From Schlesneria sp. (GTDB taxonomy: Bacteria > Planctomycetota > Planctomycetia > Planctomycetales > Planctomycetaceae), in the NCBI GenBank assembly GCA_025353525.1, contig JANXOO010001283.1, forward strand, positions 1-10,970: 10,970 nt of DNA. Direction: 5' to 3'. Below are positions 1 through 6,786 of the stretch, one piece after another (position 1 is the stretch's first letter; every line of letters starts with the position of its first letter). The translations under genes and the position numbers were made by a program. The notes beneath the pieces are model-generated. The model was not told the origin of the DNA, did not search any database, and saw only the letters and a program-made list of their open reading frames with translations.

Positions 1-335
1 CAGCGGTTCGACCGGCAGCCGTTGCCATTACGGAAATGACCACCACCGAACCCGCCCTGATTGCAGCTCGTTCCTGAATTCGAAGGATCGCAGCCGCCGT
101 AACTTCCGGCACTCGGCTGGCACGACCCCATTCCGGACTGCGACATGCAGCCGCCGGCCATTTGCACGACACTGTCGGGTGTGACCTGATTGTGAGCAAT
201 CTCATTCGTCCGTGGTTGTGAAATTCGGACGATCCCAGGTTGCTCTGCGTCCTGAGCATACAGTCCCGTCGCGAGTCCTGCGGCGACGCCAACGACGACT
301 ACAGCTTGAACGATCTGTTTCCATAGCGACTTCAT
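1..335 (-). CDS. Secreted Gly/Ser/Cys-rich protein, partial (C-terminus beyond the left edge)
   Basis: An open frame starts with ATG at 335 and runs to position 1 without a stop, giving 111 residues plus two bases. Residues 1-27 form a signal peptide: a Lys-containing N-terminus, a hydrophobic run of Val, Ala and Gly, and a likely cut after LYA. After about 30 ordinary residues the chain becomes rich in Gly, Ser, Asn and Cys, with five Cys spaced about 9-16 apart (63, 72, 82, 91, 107). This could be a disulfide-bonded or low-complexity surface protein. A GGAAGG ribosome-binding site sits 9 bases before the ATG and supports this start. It follows the gene at 353-712 by 17 bases, so the two are probably co-transcribed. 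I do not recognise the family and the C-terminus is not visible. Confidence 0.7.
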   Translation of the reverse strand, partial: MKSLWKQIVQAVVVVGVAAGLATGLYAQDAEQPGIVRISQPRTNEIAHNQVTPDSVVQMAGGCMSQSGMGSCQPSAGSYGGCDPSNSGTSCNQGGFGGGHFRNGNGCRSNR

Positions 336-352
336 ATCACGAATCCTTCCGT

Positions 353-712
353 TCAATTCCGAATCCACATTGCGGGCCCGTGCCCTCGAATGTAATAAAA
401 CCAGGCGTGTACACAGTCACTTTTCTCGCGAATGTGACGGAACGGTCGACCAGCTCCATAGGCCAGCGTCCGACCGCCGTGCGAAACCGATTGTTCCATG
501 AGTTCCGTTCTGTCGACGACCGAGTCGCGCACGTCGAAGAAGCTCGCTTGAGACACTTCTGACGCGGCTGCAGATGCTTGTCCACTTGCCGGTTTCACCT
601 GCTGCCGGTCCACCGCTGCTGTCGTTGACGGTTTGTCAGCGGACCAGCCTGTCGCCGTAATCCCTGCCATCGCGAGCATCAACGACAGTCCGATCTGAGT
701 ACAATTTCGCAT
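353..712 (-). CDS. Small secreted protein of unknown function
   Basis: This frame encodes 119 residues. The first 25 form a signal peptide with a hydrophobic core and a likely cut after GWSA. The mature part opens with an Ala/Ser/Thr/Gln-rich stretch (about 26-53), then a short acidic and basic part, and ends with an aromatic, His- and Arg-rich tail. An AAGGA ribosome-binding site lies about 8 bases before the ATG. The gene starts 37 bases after the stop of the 750-1361 gene and ends 17 bases before the start of the next, which fits one transcript. The tail after about residue 75 has an unusual composition, so a frameshift there is possible. I do not recognise a family. The signal peptide and spacing support a real gene. 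Confidence 0.6.
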   Translation of the reverse strand: MRNCTQIGLSLMLAMAGITATGWSADKPSTTAAVDRQQVKPASGQASAAASEVSQASFFDVRDSVVDRTELMEQSVSHGGRTLAYGAGRPFRHIREKSDCVHAWFYYIRGHGPAMWIRN

Positions 713-749
713 ACCCGGATTCCTTTATTCGTCCCCGTCCGATGTCAAC

Positions 750-1361
750 TTAACGCCACGAGCCGTGACGATACGATGTGGCTGGCGGACACCATGCGGA
801 ACCCGACAATATTCCCGGTTGAGTTGATCGGTACTTGACTTCGACCGTTGTCCCCTGAAGTTCCCACTTTTCGTGTGAACGAACTCCGAGAGGTGTCAGA
901 ATCCAACCCCCTTTGACGCGATGGTAGTAGGGCGGATAGATCGACCGGTACGTGTGAGGGTAAAGCATTTCTTGCGGAGCAAACGCCTGATTGGTGATGA
1001 CTGTCGACCCGGTCCAGATCGGAATGTTCGGGCGAGGTGTCGGGTACATCGGGGCACCCAGTTGCACGTACCCTTGCTGTTGGGCCGGTGCCATTCCACC
1101 GTTGTTTGCCGCTTGCTGGTTAGCATCGATCGGCGTCGGGGCCTGGCCCATCATCGGGGCCTGGCTCCTGAGATATGACGCCTGTTGCGGCATCATCGGC
1201 ATCGGAGGAACCCAAACCGGTTGATCGGGGGCCTGTGCCTGAAACGGCGTCGGGCCCGACGGGTCATTTGGATTGGGGCCGTGATCCTGTGCGTGGATCG
1301 ATGGCATCACTACGGCTGACAAAACCACCGTTAACGCGGCGGCCAATTGACTACGAGACAT
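750..1361 (-). CDS. Secreted Pro/Gln/Met-rich protein with a conserved-looking C-terminal part
   Basis: The protein is 203 residues from the ATG at 1361. A frame 28 codons longer exists, but the 1361 start is preferred: AGGGAGGGG lies 5 bases before it, and it gives a clean signal peptide (residues 1-24, cut after SIHA). Residues 25-115 are rich in Pro, Gln, Met and Ala and look disordered. Residues 116-180 look folded, with a Tyr-rich segment around 134-147 (YPHTYRSIYPPYYHR) followed by KGGWILTPLGV and a short beta-like run ending in VEVKYR. I recall similar C-terminal segments in secreted hypothetical proteins of planctomycetes, but this is memory, not a search. It is the first gene of the minus-strand set and is probably exported. 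Its role is unknown. Confidence 0.75.
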   Translation of the reverse strand: MSRSQLAAALTVVLSAVVMPSIHAQDHGPNPNDPSGPTPFQAQAPDQPVWVPPMPMMPQQASYLRSQAPMMGQAPTPIDANQQAANNGGMAPAQQQGYVQLGAPMYPTPRPNIPIWTGSTVITNQAFAPQEMLYPHTYRSIYPPYYHRVKGGWILTPLGVRSHEKWELQGTTVEVKYRSTQPGILSGSAWCPPATSYRHGSWR

Positions 1362-1516
1362 CGAAGCCCCTCCCTGGGTCGCTGTCGGCATTCCGTGCTG
1401 GACGAGACACCACTGTCCATCCAACCTGCTCGGACTTTCGAACACTACTGATTTTCGGTTCGTATCGATCGTCGGAATCAGTCATTCCATGACACTTGTC
1501 GCGACTGAGCCGATTT

Positions 1517-1532
1517 TTGCAAAGGATTGCAA
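1517..1532. promoter_or_regulatory. Paired TTGCAA palindromes, possible operator
   Basis: The 6-bp palindrome TTGCAA occurs at 1517-1522 and again at 1527-1532. The copies are exactly 10 bp apart, so they lie on the same face of the helix. This spacing is typical of cooperative protein binding. No binding protein is known and chance is possible in this AT-rich patch. Confidence 0.2.
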
Positions 1533-1699
1533 TTTAACGGCTTAAGATCGGTTGCAGATTCTGCTCAGTCCGTGTAATTGATAGTTTCCGAAGAGTTGGC
1601 TCAGACGGAAAAGTCCGCCTCTCTTGTGCCGTTGACAGTGGAACAGACCTCCGCGACCGGTCATCGGCAGAACTGGCCTCAGACAAGTTCCATCGATGT

Positions 1700-1746
1700 A
1701 AAACGGGGACAGGCAGCAGGAAGACCTGGAGCCAGTCCCCGTTTTT
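1700..1746 (+). repeat. Long palindromic hairpin with T-run (terminator-like or REP-like element)
   Basis: AAAACGGGGAC (1700-1710) pairs perfectly with GTCCCCGTTTT (1735-1745). The loop folds further: an A/A mismatch, GGC/GCC, opposed AG/GA that could form sheared pairs, CAGG/CCTG and an AAGA tetraloop. The total is 18 Watson-Crick pairs in 46 bases, followed by one more T. The plus-strand form has the shape of an intrinsic terminator, yet no gene precedes it and parC follows. That leaves a leader attenuator, the end of an unseen small RNA, or a dispersed palindromic repeat of the REP type. The stem core GGGGAC/GTCCCC resembles palindromes I recall as dispersed in bacterial genomes, which I cannot check here. 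Confidence 0.6.
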
Positions 1747-1868
1747 CAGCCGATAAATTTTCCACTGCCGGTCGCCACAGCGGGAAGATCCGGACGGTCC
1801 AATGATTCGTTCGGCACCGTCGGGCCGGGAAACAGAAATGACGCTCAAGCGGCCTTCGGCCACGAGCG

Positions 1869-1913
1869 GATGAATTACGGGCAGATGAATTACGGGCAGT
1901 TGAATTACGGAGT
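1869..1913. repeat. 15-bp tandem repeat, three units
   Basis: GATGAATTACGGGCA occurs twice without change (1869-1883, 1884-1898). A third, diverged unit (1899-1913) begins GTTGAATTACGG. In the third unit the change from GGGCA to GGAGT creates the GGAG that appears to act as the parC ribosome-binding site. The core TTGAATTACG also appears inside parC at 2021-2030, where it encodes part of the family's conserved YLNYAM motif, so that match may be coincidence. The array could be binding sites for a regulator, a slippage-prone tract, or a neutral duplication. Confidence 0.7.
1909..1912 (+). promoter_or_regulatory. Ribosome-binding site that selects the parC TTG start
   Basis: GGAG at 1909-1912 lies 6 bases before the TTG at 1919 but directly touches the alternative in-frame TTG at 1913. 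Normal spacing therefore favours 1919. A stop at 1901-1903 blocks any start further upstream, and no ATG occurs in frame before the conserved N-terminal motif. Confidence 0.5.
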
Positions 1914-1918
1914 TGAAA

Positions 1919-4309
1919 TTGGCGAAACCAACAACCGGGCACGGCGACGGCGACAAGGGATCGGAAGTCACGGACCGCATCGAATACGTGTTACTCAGTC
2001 AGGAAACGCGTCGGCGTTATTTGAATTACGCGATGTCGGTCATTATGTCGCGAGCTCTGCCCGACGTTCGCGACGGCCTGAAGCCGGTCCAGCGACGCAT
2101 CATGTACGCCATGTATTCCGACTTGCACCTGACTGCGGACGCCAAAACGCTGAAATGTGCCAAGATCTCCGGTCAAACGATGGGCGATTATCATCCCCAC
2201 GGCGAAGGGGCCATCTATGATGCCCTGGTACGCATGGCACAGAACTTCATGCTGCGATATCCCCTGGTCCACGGGCAGGGAAATTTTGGCTCGATCATGG
2301 GCCTGCCAGCAGCCGCCTCGCGATACACCGAAGCAAAACTGACACAGATTGCCGAACACCTCATTCAGGAACTCAGGTTTCAGACGGTTGAAACGCGACC
2401 GAATTATGACGGTCGGGTCACCGAACCGATCGTATTGCCGTCGCGTATTCCGAACCTGCTGGTCAACGGTGCGTCCGGGATCGCGGTCGGGATGGCGACG
2501 AATATGCCCCCTCACAACCTGGGTGAGGTGATTGCGGCGTGCATCCATTTGATCGAAAATCCCGAAGCCGAGACGAAAGATCTGCTCAAGCACATCAAGG
2601 GGCCCGATTTTCCGCTCGGGGGCCGCATCGTGACCGATCGCAAAGATCTTCGAGCGATCTATGAAGAAGGTCGCGGCTCAATCAAGGTTCGCGGAGAATG
2701 GATGCTTGAAAAGCCCAAAAAGGGAAGCGACGAACTTCGCGTCAATATTTATTCGATTCCATACGGCGTCGAAACGGGTCCGCTGGCGGCGGAGATCGGA
2801 GCAATCGTCAATTCGCGAAAACTCCCGCAGCTACTCGACTCAAACGACGAAACGGACAACAAACACGACCTTCGAATCATCCTGGAACTGAAGCCGGGTT
2901 CCGATCCGGAACCGGTCATGACGTACCTTTTCAAGCATACCTCTCTGGAACAAAACTTCGGTTACAACGCGACGTGCCTCGTTCCGGACGAGCAAGGAAC
3001 GATGCAACCCGCTCGCTTGGGGCTGGTTGACTTGCTGCGAGAATTCCTCAAGTTCCGGCTGACGACCGTTCGCAAGAGGTTCGAATTTGACCTGAAGCAA
3101 CTGGAACAGCGAATTCACATGCTCGAAGGATTCGAGATCATTTTCAACGATCTTGACCGGGCACTTAAAATCATTCGCAACAGTTCAGGGAAACGCGACG
3201 CGTGTGACAAGTTACTGAAAGCGTTCGCGCTGCTCGACGAAGATCAGACGATGTCGATACTGGAAATGCAGCTCTACAAAATCTCGCAACTCGAAATCAA
3301 TTCGATCGTCGGCGAATTGAACGACAAACGAGCTGCGGCCGAAAAAATTCGCAAGTTGCTCGCGTCTGAAAAACGGTTGTGGGGCGTTGTCAAAAACGAA
3401 CTCGAAGAGTTGTCCACTCAGTTTGCAGACAAACGTCGTACGGCAATCGGCAGTAGCGAAGAGGTCGTCGAATTCGACGCGACTGCTTACATCCTTCGCG
3501 AAAACACGAACGTCGTGCTGACGCGAGAAGGCTGGGTGAAACGAGTCGGTCGCTTGCAAAACATTGAGACAACTCGCGTTCGGGAAGGGGACGTGGTACT
3601 GGACGTGATCCCTGGCAGTACTGTTGACAACATCGTTTATTTTGCCAGCGACGGAGTCGCCTATACGCTGCCGATCGAGGTGATTCCGGTGTCGTCGGGG
3701 TATGGCGAACCGATTTCAAAGCACGTCAGGATGGGTGACGGCGTCAGCATCGTCGCCGCCATGACGACGGATGCCCGGTTTACTCCGTCCGATCAGGATA
3801 TGGGTGAAGGACTGCCGTCGGCTCCGTATTTTCTGGCTTTGACGGCCAAAGGGCAAATCATGCGGCTGCCGCTGGCACCGTTCCGTTTGCCGTCGACGAA
3901 ATCCGGCAGAAAGTATTGTCGCACGGTCGAAGGCGATCGCGTGGTCTGGGTCGAACTCGTGCGAGATGCCACATCAATTTTTGTGGCATCAAAGCAGGCT
4001 CGCGTGATCCATTTCGCGATCGACGATATCCCGATCCTTTCCGGGGCAGGGAAAGGGGTACGAGGGATCAAACTGGTTGATCCGAAAGACGAAGTTCTGG
4101 GTGCTGCGCAAATGGGCCGAGCCAGCGACTGCCTTCGAGTCCAGACATCCGGCGACAAAGTCCTCGTCTTCGGGCAGATGAAGTACGAAATCACGTCACG
4201 CGGGGGGAAGGGGATTCGTGCCGCTCAGCGAAGCACGTTTACGGAACTCGTGCGACCCGATATCGTCCTCATCGATTGGGCGGCCCTCGAAGCAGAGAAG
4301 GGGGGCTGA
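1919..4309 (+). CDS. parC: Type IIA DNA topoisomerase subunit A (topoisomerase IV/gyrase A-like)
   Basis: This is the DNA-cutting subunit of an A2B2 topoisomerase, 796 residues from TTG 1919 (798 from TTG 1913). Numbers use 1919. The winged-helix part contains QRRIMYAM (58-65), the quinolone-region motif HPHGEGAIYD (92-101) and the catalytic tyrosine in SRYTE (Tyr136, codon at 2324). The intercalating Ile177 lies in SRIPNLLVNG, followed by the GIAVGMATNMPPHNLGEV tower segment. A coiled coil spans about 375-505. The C-terminal part, from about 530, resembles five beta-pinwheel blades. No QRRGGKG gyrase box occurs in blade 1; SRGGKG (760-765) lies in the last blade. Five blades and no blade-1 box favour topoisomerase IV (decatenation), but the gyrase or topoisomerase IV label is uncertain. 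parE follows, so the order is A before B. At the Ser83 position of E. coli GyrA this protein has Gly97. Confidence 0.95.
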   Translation: MAKPTTGHGDGDKGSEVTDRIEYVLLSQETRRRYLNYAMSVIMSRALPDVRDGLKPVQRRIMYAMYSDLHLTADAKTLKCAKISGQTMGDYHPHGEGAIYDALVRMAQNFMLRYPLVHGQGNFGSIMGLPAAASRYTEAKLTQIAEHLIQELRFQTVETRPNYDGRVTEPIVLPSRIPNLLVNGASGIAVGMATNMPPHNLGEVIAACIHLIENPEAETKDLLKHIKGPDFPLGGRIVTDRKDLRAIYEEGRGSIKVRGEWMLEKPKKGSDELRVNIYSIPYGVETGPLAAEIGAIVNSRKLPQLLDSNDETDNKHDLRIILELKPGSDPEPVMTYLFKHTSLEQNFGYNATCLVPDEQGTMQPARLGLVDLLREFLKFRLTTVRKRFEFDLKQLEQRIHMLEGFEIIFNDLDRALKIIRNSSGKRDACDKLLKAFALLDEDQTMSILEMQLYKISQLEINSIVGELNDKRAAAEKIRKLLASEKRLWGVVKNELEELSTQFADKRRTAIGSSEEVVEFDATAYILRENTNVVLTREGWVKRVGRLQNIETTRVREGDVVLDVIPGSTVDNIVYFASDGVAYTLPIEVIPVSSGYGEPISKHVRMGDGVSIVAAMTTDARFTPSDQDMGEGLPSAPYFLALTAKGQIMRLPLAPFRLPSTKSGRKYCRTVEGDRVVWVELVRDATSIFVASKQARVIHFAIDDIPILSGAGKGVRGIKLVDPKDEVLGAAQMGRASDCLRVQTSGDKVLVFGQMKYEITSRGGKGIRAAQRSTFTELVRPDIVLIDWAALEAEKGG

Positions 4310-4312
4310 CAA

Positions 4313-4492
4313 TTGACTGATGACAACAAGCTCGTGCTTTTCCCGCAGCCATCGGGGAAGGCAGGCGATTGCGACGCCTACAGGCTGAAACACTGTCAGA
4401 CGGGCAAGATTTTTCGATCGGGTCCTGACGCACAGAGATTCGAGCTGCAGATCGATTCCCTCGCGTCGCACAATGAAATCACACGCAATTAA
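4313..4492 (+). CDS. Possible 59-residue small protein between parC and parE, or in-frame tail of parC
   Basis: A TTG at 4313 opens a 59-codon frame ending in TAA at 4490-4492, 13 bases before parE. It starts 3 bases after the parC stop, and an AAGGGGGG tract ends 7 bases before the TTG, so reinitiation is plausible. It is in the same frame as parC: removing the TGA at 4307-4309 would extend the A subunit by 61 residues. About two thirds of its codons end in G or C. The peptide is mixed and soluble, beginning LTDDNKLVLFPQPSGK, with two Cys and no signal peptide or membrane segment. I recognise no family. An open run of 60 codons occurs by chance in roughly 6 percent of cases with equal base use, so evidence is moderate. 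Confidence 0.4.
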   Translation: MTDDNKLVLFPQPSGKAGDCDAYRLKHCQTGKIFRSGPDAQRFELQIDSLASHNEITRN

Positions 4493-4495
4493 CAC

Positions 4496-4500
4496 GGAAG
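4496..4500 (+). promoter_or_regulatory. Ribosome-binding site that selects the parE start
   Basis: GGAAG at 4496-4500 lies 5 bases before the ATG at 4506. The longer in-frame ATG at 4473 has no such site and would add 11 residues that overlap the small frame ending at 4492, so 4506 is preferred. Confidence 0.55.
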
Positions 4501-4505
4501 TCCTG

Positions 4506-6416
4506 ATGTCCAACAGTGAATATTCTTCCAAAGATATTGAAGTCCTGGAAGGACTGGAACACGTTCGTATGCGTCCGTCGATGTATATCGGCGGCACGGA
4601 TTCGCGCGGGCTGCATCACCTTTTGTGGGAGATCATCGATAACAGCGTCGACGAGCATCTCGCGAGTCATTGCACGGAAATTGTGATTACGCTCCACAAG
4701 GACGGCTCGTCGTGTTCCGTCGAGGACAATGGGCGGGGGATTCCGGTTGATACTCATCCCAAGACGAAGAAATCGACGCTTGAAACGGTGCTGACGACGC
4801 TCAACGCCGGGGGCAAGTTTAACAGTCAGGCATACGCTCGCAGTGGCGGGCTACACGGAGTCGGGGCGTCGGTGACGAACGCGCTCTCGGTCGAGATGGT
4901 CGCAACCGTCTATCACGACGGATATGAATGGACCCAGCGATACAAGCGGGGCAAGCCGACGACTCCGCTAAAGCAGGTCAAGCCGTTTCGAGGTCGCGGG
5001 ACGACGATCTTCTTCCGACCTGACGAAGAAATCTTTTCCAAAACATCCTTCAATTCAGATACGATTCGCCAGCACCTTGAAGACATTGCCTACATCCATG
5101 CGGGATTGAAAATAGTCTTTCAGGACGAATTCAAAAAGGAAAAGCACGAATTCCTGCATCCGGACGGGATCGTATCGTACCTCGAGAAGATTCTGGCAGA
5201 AGTTCAGAAGAAATCGATTCACGAAACAGCTTTTTCAGCCACACGCGACGCCGACAACGTGAAGATCGAAGCCGTCTTGCGCTGGACCGAGGCGACCGAC
5301 GAGCAACTGCGGAGTTACGTCAATGGAATTCGGACCCATGCCGGCGGCACGCATGAATCAGGGTTTCGTTCGGCAGTGGCCAAAGCGGTGCGGAACTATA
5401 TCGAAGTTCACGACATCAAGATCAAAGGCGTCACGATCGAGAACAGCGACATTCGCGAAGGGGTCCTCGCGATTCTGTCGATCTTTCTGCCCCATCCGAT
5501 GTTCCAGGGTCAGACGAAAGAGAAACTGAACAATCCGGAAATGACAGCAGCCGTCGAAGGGATGGTGCGACCGGCACTCGAATCCTGGCTGAACAACAAT
5601 CCGACGGTTGCGGATTCGGTTGTCGGACGGATCGTTCTGGCCGCTCGGGCACGTCAGGCGAGTCGTGAGGCGGCGACCGAAGTGCGTCGCAAATCACCGA
5701 CATCGCGCCGGACCAGCCTGCCCGGTAAGCTGATGGATTGTCGGGCGACCGACCCTGCTGAAGCGGAGCTGTTTATCGTCGAAGGTCAGTCGGCAGGTGG
5801 CACTGCAGGGATGGGTCGCGACAGCCGTACTCAGGCGATTCTTCCTTTGCGCGGCAAGATTCTGAATACGGAATCACTCGCGACAAGCAAGATTCTTGAA
5901 AACCAGGAAATCAAGGACCTCGTCGAAACGCTTGGCACAGGGCTGGGCGCGAACTTCGACATCAGGCGGTTGCGGTACGACAGAATCATTCTGATGATGG
6001 ATGCCGACAGCGACGGGTACCACATCAGCACGTTACTTTTGACATTTTTCTTCCGGCACATGCGAGATCTGATTACGAACAAAAAGCTGTATTTGGCGCA
6101 ACCACCGCTGTACAAAATTCAGGTCGGCACTCAGGTGATGTATGCGCAGGACGACGCGCATAAAGAAGAGATTCTGGCGAGTCTTCCGGCCAATCGAAAA
6201 CCGGAAATCGGCCGATTCAAAGGACTGGGCGAGATGAGCGCGACCCAGTTGAAGGAAACAACACTCGACCCGAAAACGCGGACATTGCTTGCAATAAGCG
6301 TCGACAGTCTGGTCGAAGCCGACCAGACATTTTCGCAGCTGCTTGGCAAAGACGCGAGCGAGCGGTATCGGATCATCATGAGCGAAGCAAATCTGGTAGA
6401 CGACCTGGACGTATAA
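4506..6416 (+). CDS. parE: Type IIA DNA topoisomerase subunit B (topoisomerase IV/gyrase B-like ATPase)
   Basis: This is the ATPase and TOPRIM subunit that partners the A subunit upstream, 636 residues. The GHKL ATPase has Glu42 and Asn46 in WEIIDN, Asp74 in VEDNGRGIP, and the glycine loop GGLHGVG (114-120). The transducer domain carries the QTK loop (Gln336, Thr337, Lys338) that touches ATP. The TOPRIM domain begins at ELFIVEGQSAGG (421-432), with Glu426 and the metal-binding MDADSDG (Asp499, Asp501, Asp503). The tail has FKGLGEM (571-577). The length matches ParE and short GyrB proteins that lack the long E. coli GyrB insert. Two positions differ from the usual sequence: Gln428 replaces the Asp of EGDSAGG, and Arg449 replaces Lys in PLKGKIL. 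It is probably in one operon with parC, 196 bases downstream. Confidence 0.95.
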   Translation: MSNSEYSSKDIEVLEGLEHVRMRPSMYIGGTDSRGLHHLLWEIIDNSVDEHLASHCTEIVITLHKDGSSCSVEDNGRGIPVDTHPKTKKSTLETVLTTLNAGGKFNSQAYARSGGLHGVGASVTNALSVEMVATVYHDGYEWTQRYKRGKPTTPLKQVKPFRGRGTTIFFRPDEEIFSKTSFNSDTIRQHLEDIAYIHAGLKIVFQDEFKKEKHEFLHPDGIVSYLEKILAEVQKKSIHETAFSATRDADNVKIEAVLRWTEATDEQLRSYVNGIRTHAGGTHESGFRSAVAKAVRNYIEVHDIKIKGVTIENSDIREGVLAILSIFLPHPMFQGQTKEKLNNPEMTAAVEGMVRPALESWLNNNPTVADSVVGRIVLAARARQASREAATEVRRKSPTSRRTSLPGKLMDCRATDPAEAELFIVEGQSAGGTAGMGRDSRTQAILPLRGKILNTESLATSKILENQEIKDLVETLGTGLGANFDIRRLRYDRIILMMDADSDGYHISTLLLTFFFRHMRDLITNKKLYLAQPPLYKIQVGTQVMYAQDDAHKEEILASLPANRKPEIGRFKGLGEMSATQLKETTLDPKTRTLLAISVDSLVEADQTFSQLLGKDASERYRIIMSEANLVDDLDV

Positions 6417-6528
6417 ACCCCGGCAAAAAGAACTACGAAGGAAGGAATTGTCCTGAAACAAAATCCGTCTTTTCGGGATCGGCTCAATCGCAAATGATGG
6501 GCTGTACTTGAGGAGTACGGAGGTCAAC

Positions 6529-6630
6529 ATGGATGAGTATGTGAAGGCCGTGGAAAGCCGAATGGTCAAGTTTTTCCGGTCTTTGAATGAGTGGGATTGT
6601 TCGGGTCTTCATTCGCGTCGATTTGCGTGA
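6529..6630 (+). CDS. Possible 33-residue peptide
   Basis: An ATG at 6529 follows GGAGGT by 5 bases, about as good a ribosome-binding site as occurs in this window. The frame runs 33 codons to TGA at 6628. The peptide begins MDEYVKAVESRMVKFFRS, which looks like an amphipathic helix, and ends in a basic tail. Its last seven codons lie inside the 27-base repeat at 6611-6637, so the natural end may have been overwritten and the ORF could be a remnant of a longer gene. A small hairpin (6504-6518) with AGG in its loop sits before the ribosome-binding site and might affect access. No family is recognised. Shortness makes this uncertain. Confidence 0.3.
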   Translation: MDEYVKAVESRMVKFFRSLNEWDCSGLHSRRFA

Positions 6631-6637
6631 TTCGCGG
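6611..6637 (+). repeat. Left arm of an inverted repeat pair (ATTCGCGT-type element)
   Basis: This 27-base arm matches the reverse complement of 6787-6813 at 22 or 23 positions, with the differences confined to the middle. Inside it, ATTCGCGT, ATTTGCGT and ATTCGCGG follow each other at 9-10 base steps. I recall similar short ATTCGTGT/ATTCGCGT strings as dispersed intergenic elements in several bacterial phyla. The two arms are 149 bases apart. Confidence 0.5.
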
Positions 6638-6786
6638 GGAGAAAACATGGCGGAAGAACTGATCTGTCGCGACGAGTGCTACAAATAACTTCAGTGTCAT
6701 GTGGTTCCAATCCGGATTGCTCGTCAATTTCGGCTCGTTCCCGAAACTCCAATGGGAGCGACTTGTGTTGACGAAGAAGAATTTGG

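Larger units (their letters stand above)
1362..1918. other. Divergent intergenic region upstream of the topoisomerase genes
   Basis: About 550 bases lie between the divergent starts at 1361 and 1919, and I see no convincing gene. The region holds a 15-base dyad GGAAT-N5-ATTCC (1474-1488), two TTGCAA palindromes one helical turn apart (1517-1532), a long hairpin (1700-1746) and a 15-bp tandem repeat (1869-1913). A TTGACA at 1632-1637 has no -10 partner at a normal distance, so no promoter can be assigned. Confidence 0.6.

Noticed and set aside
1632..1637. Perfect TTGACA upstream of parC
   Set aside because: The sequence at -10 distance (GACCGG) is unlike a promoter, and the strong hairpin lies in between.
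1869..1913. CRISPR-like array
   Set aside because: The units are directly adjacent with no spacers, so this is a tandem repeat and not a CRISPR.
1534..1980. 148-codon minus-strand frame upstream of parC
   Set aside because: It crosses the hairpin and the tandem repeat and runs into the parC N-terminal codons; its composition is Arg/Ser-rich, with no domain or ribosome-binding site.
1870..2220. Plus-strand frame reading the tandem repeat as MNYGQ units
   Set aside because: After the repeats it runs out of frame through the conserved parC N-terminus, so most of it is a shadow of parC.
4196..4597. 133-codon minus-strand frame across the parC-parE gap
   Set aside because: It overlaps both conserved topoisomerase genes in antisense and shows no domain or signal.
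6647..6688. 12-codon ORF after GGGGAGAAAAC
   Set aside because: It is too short to support and sits between two repeat arms; the purine-rich stretch may be chance.
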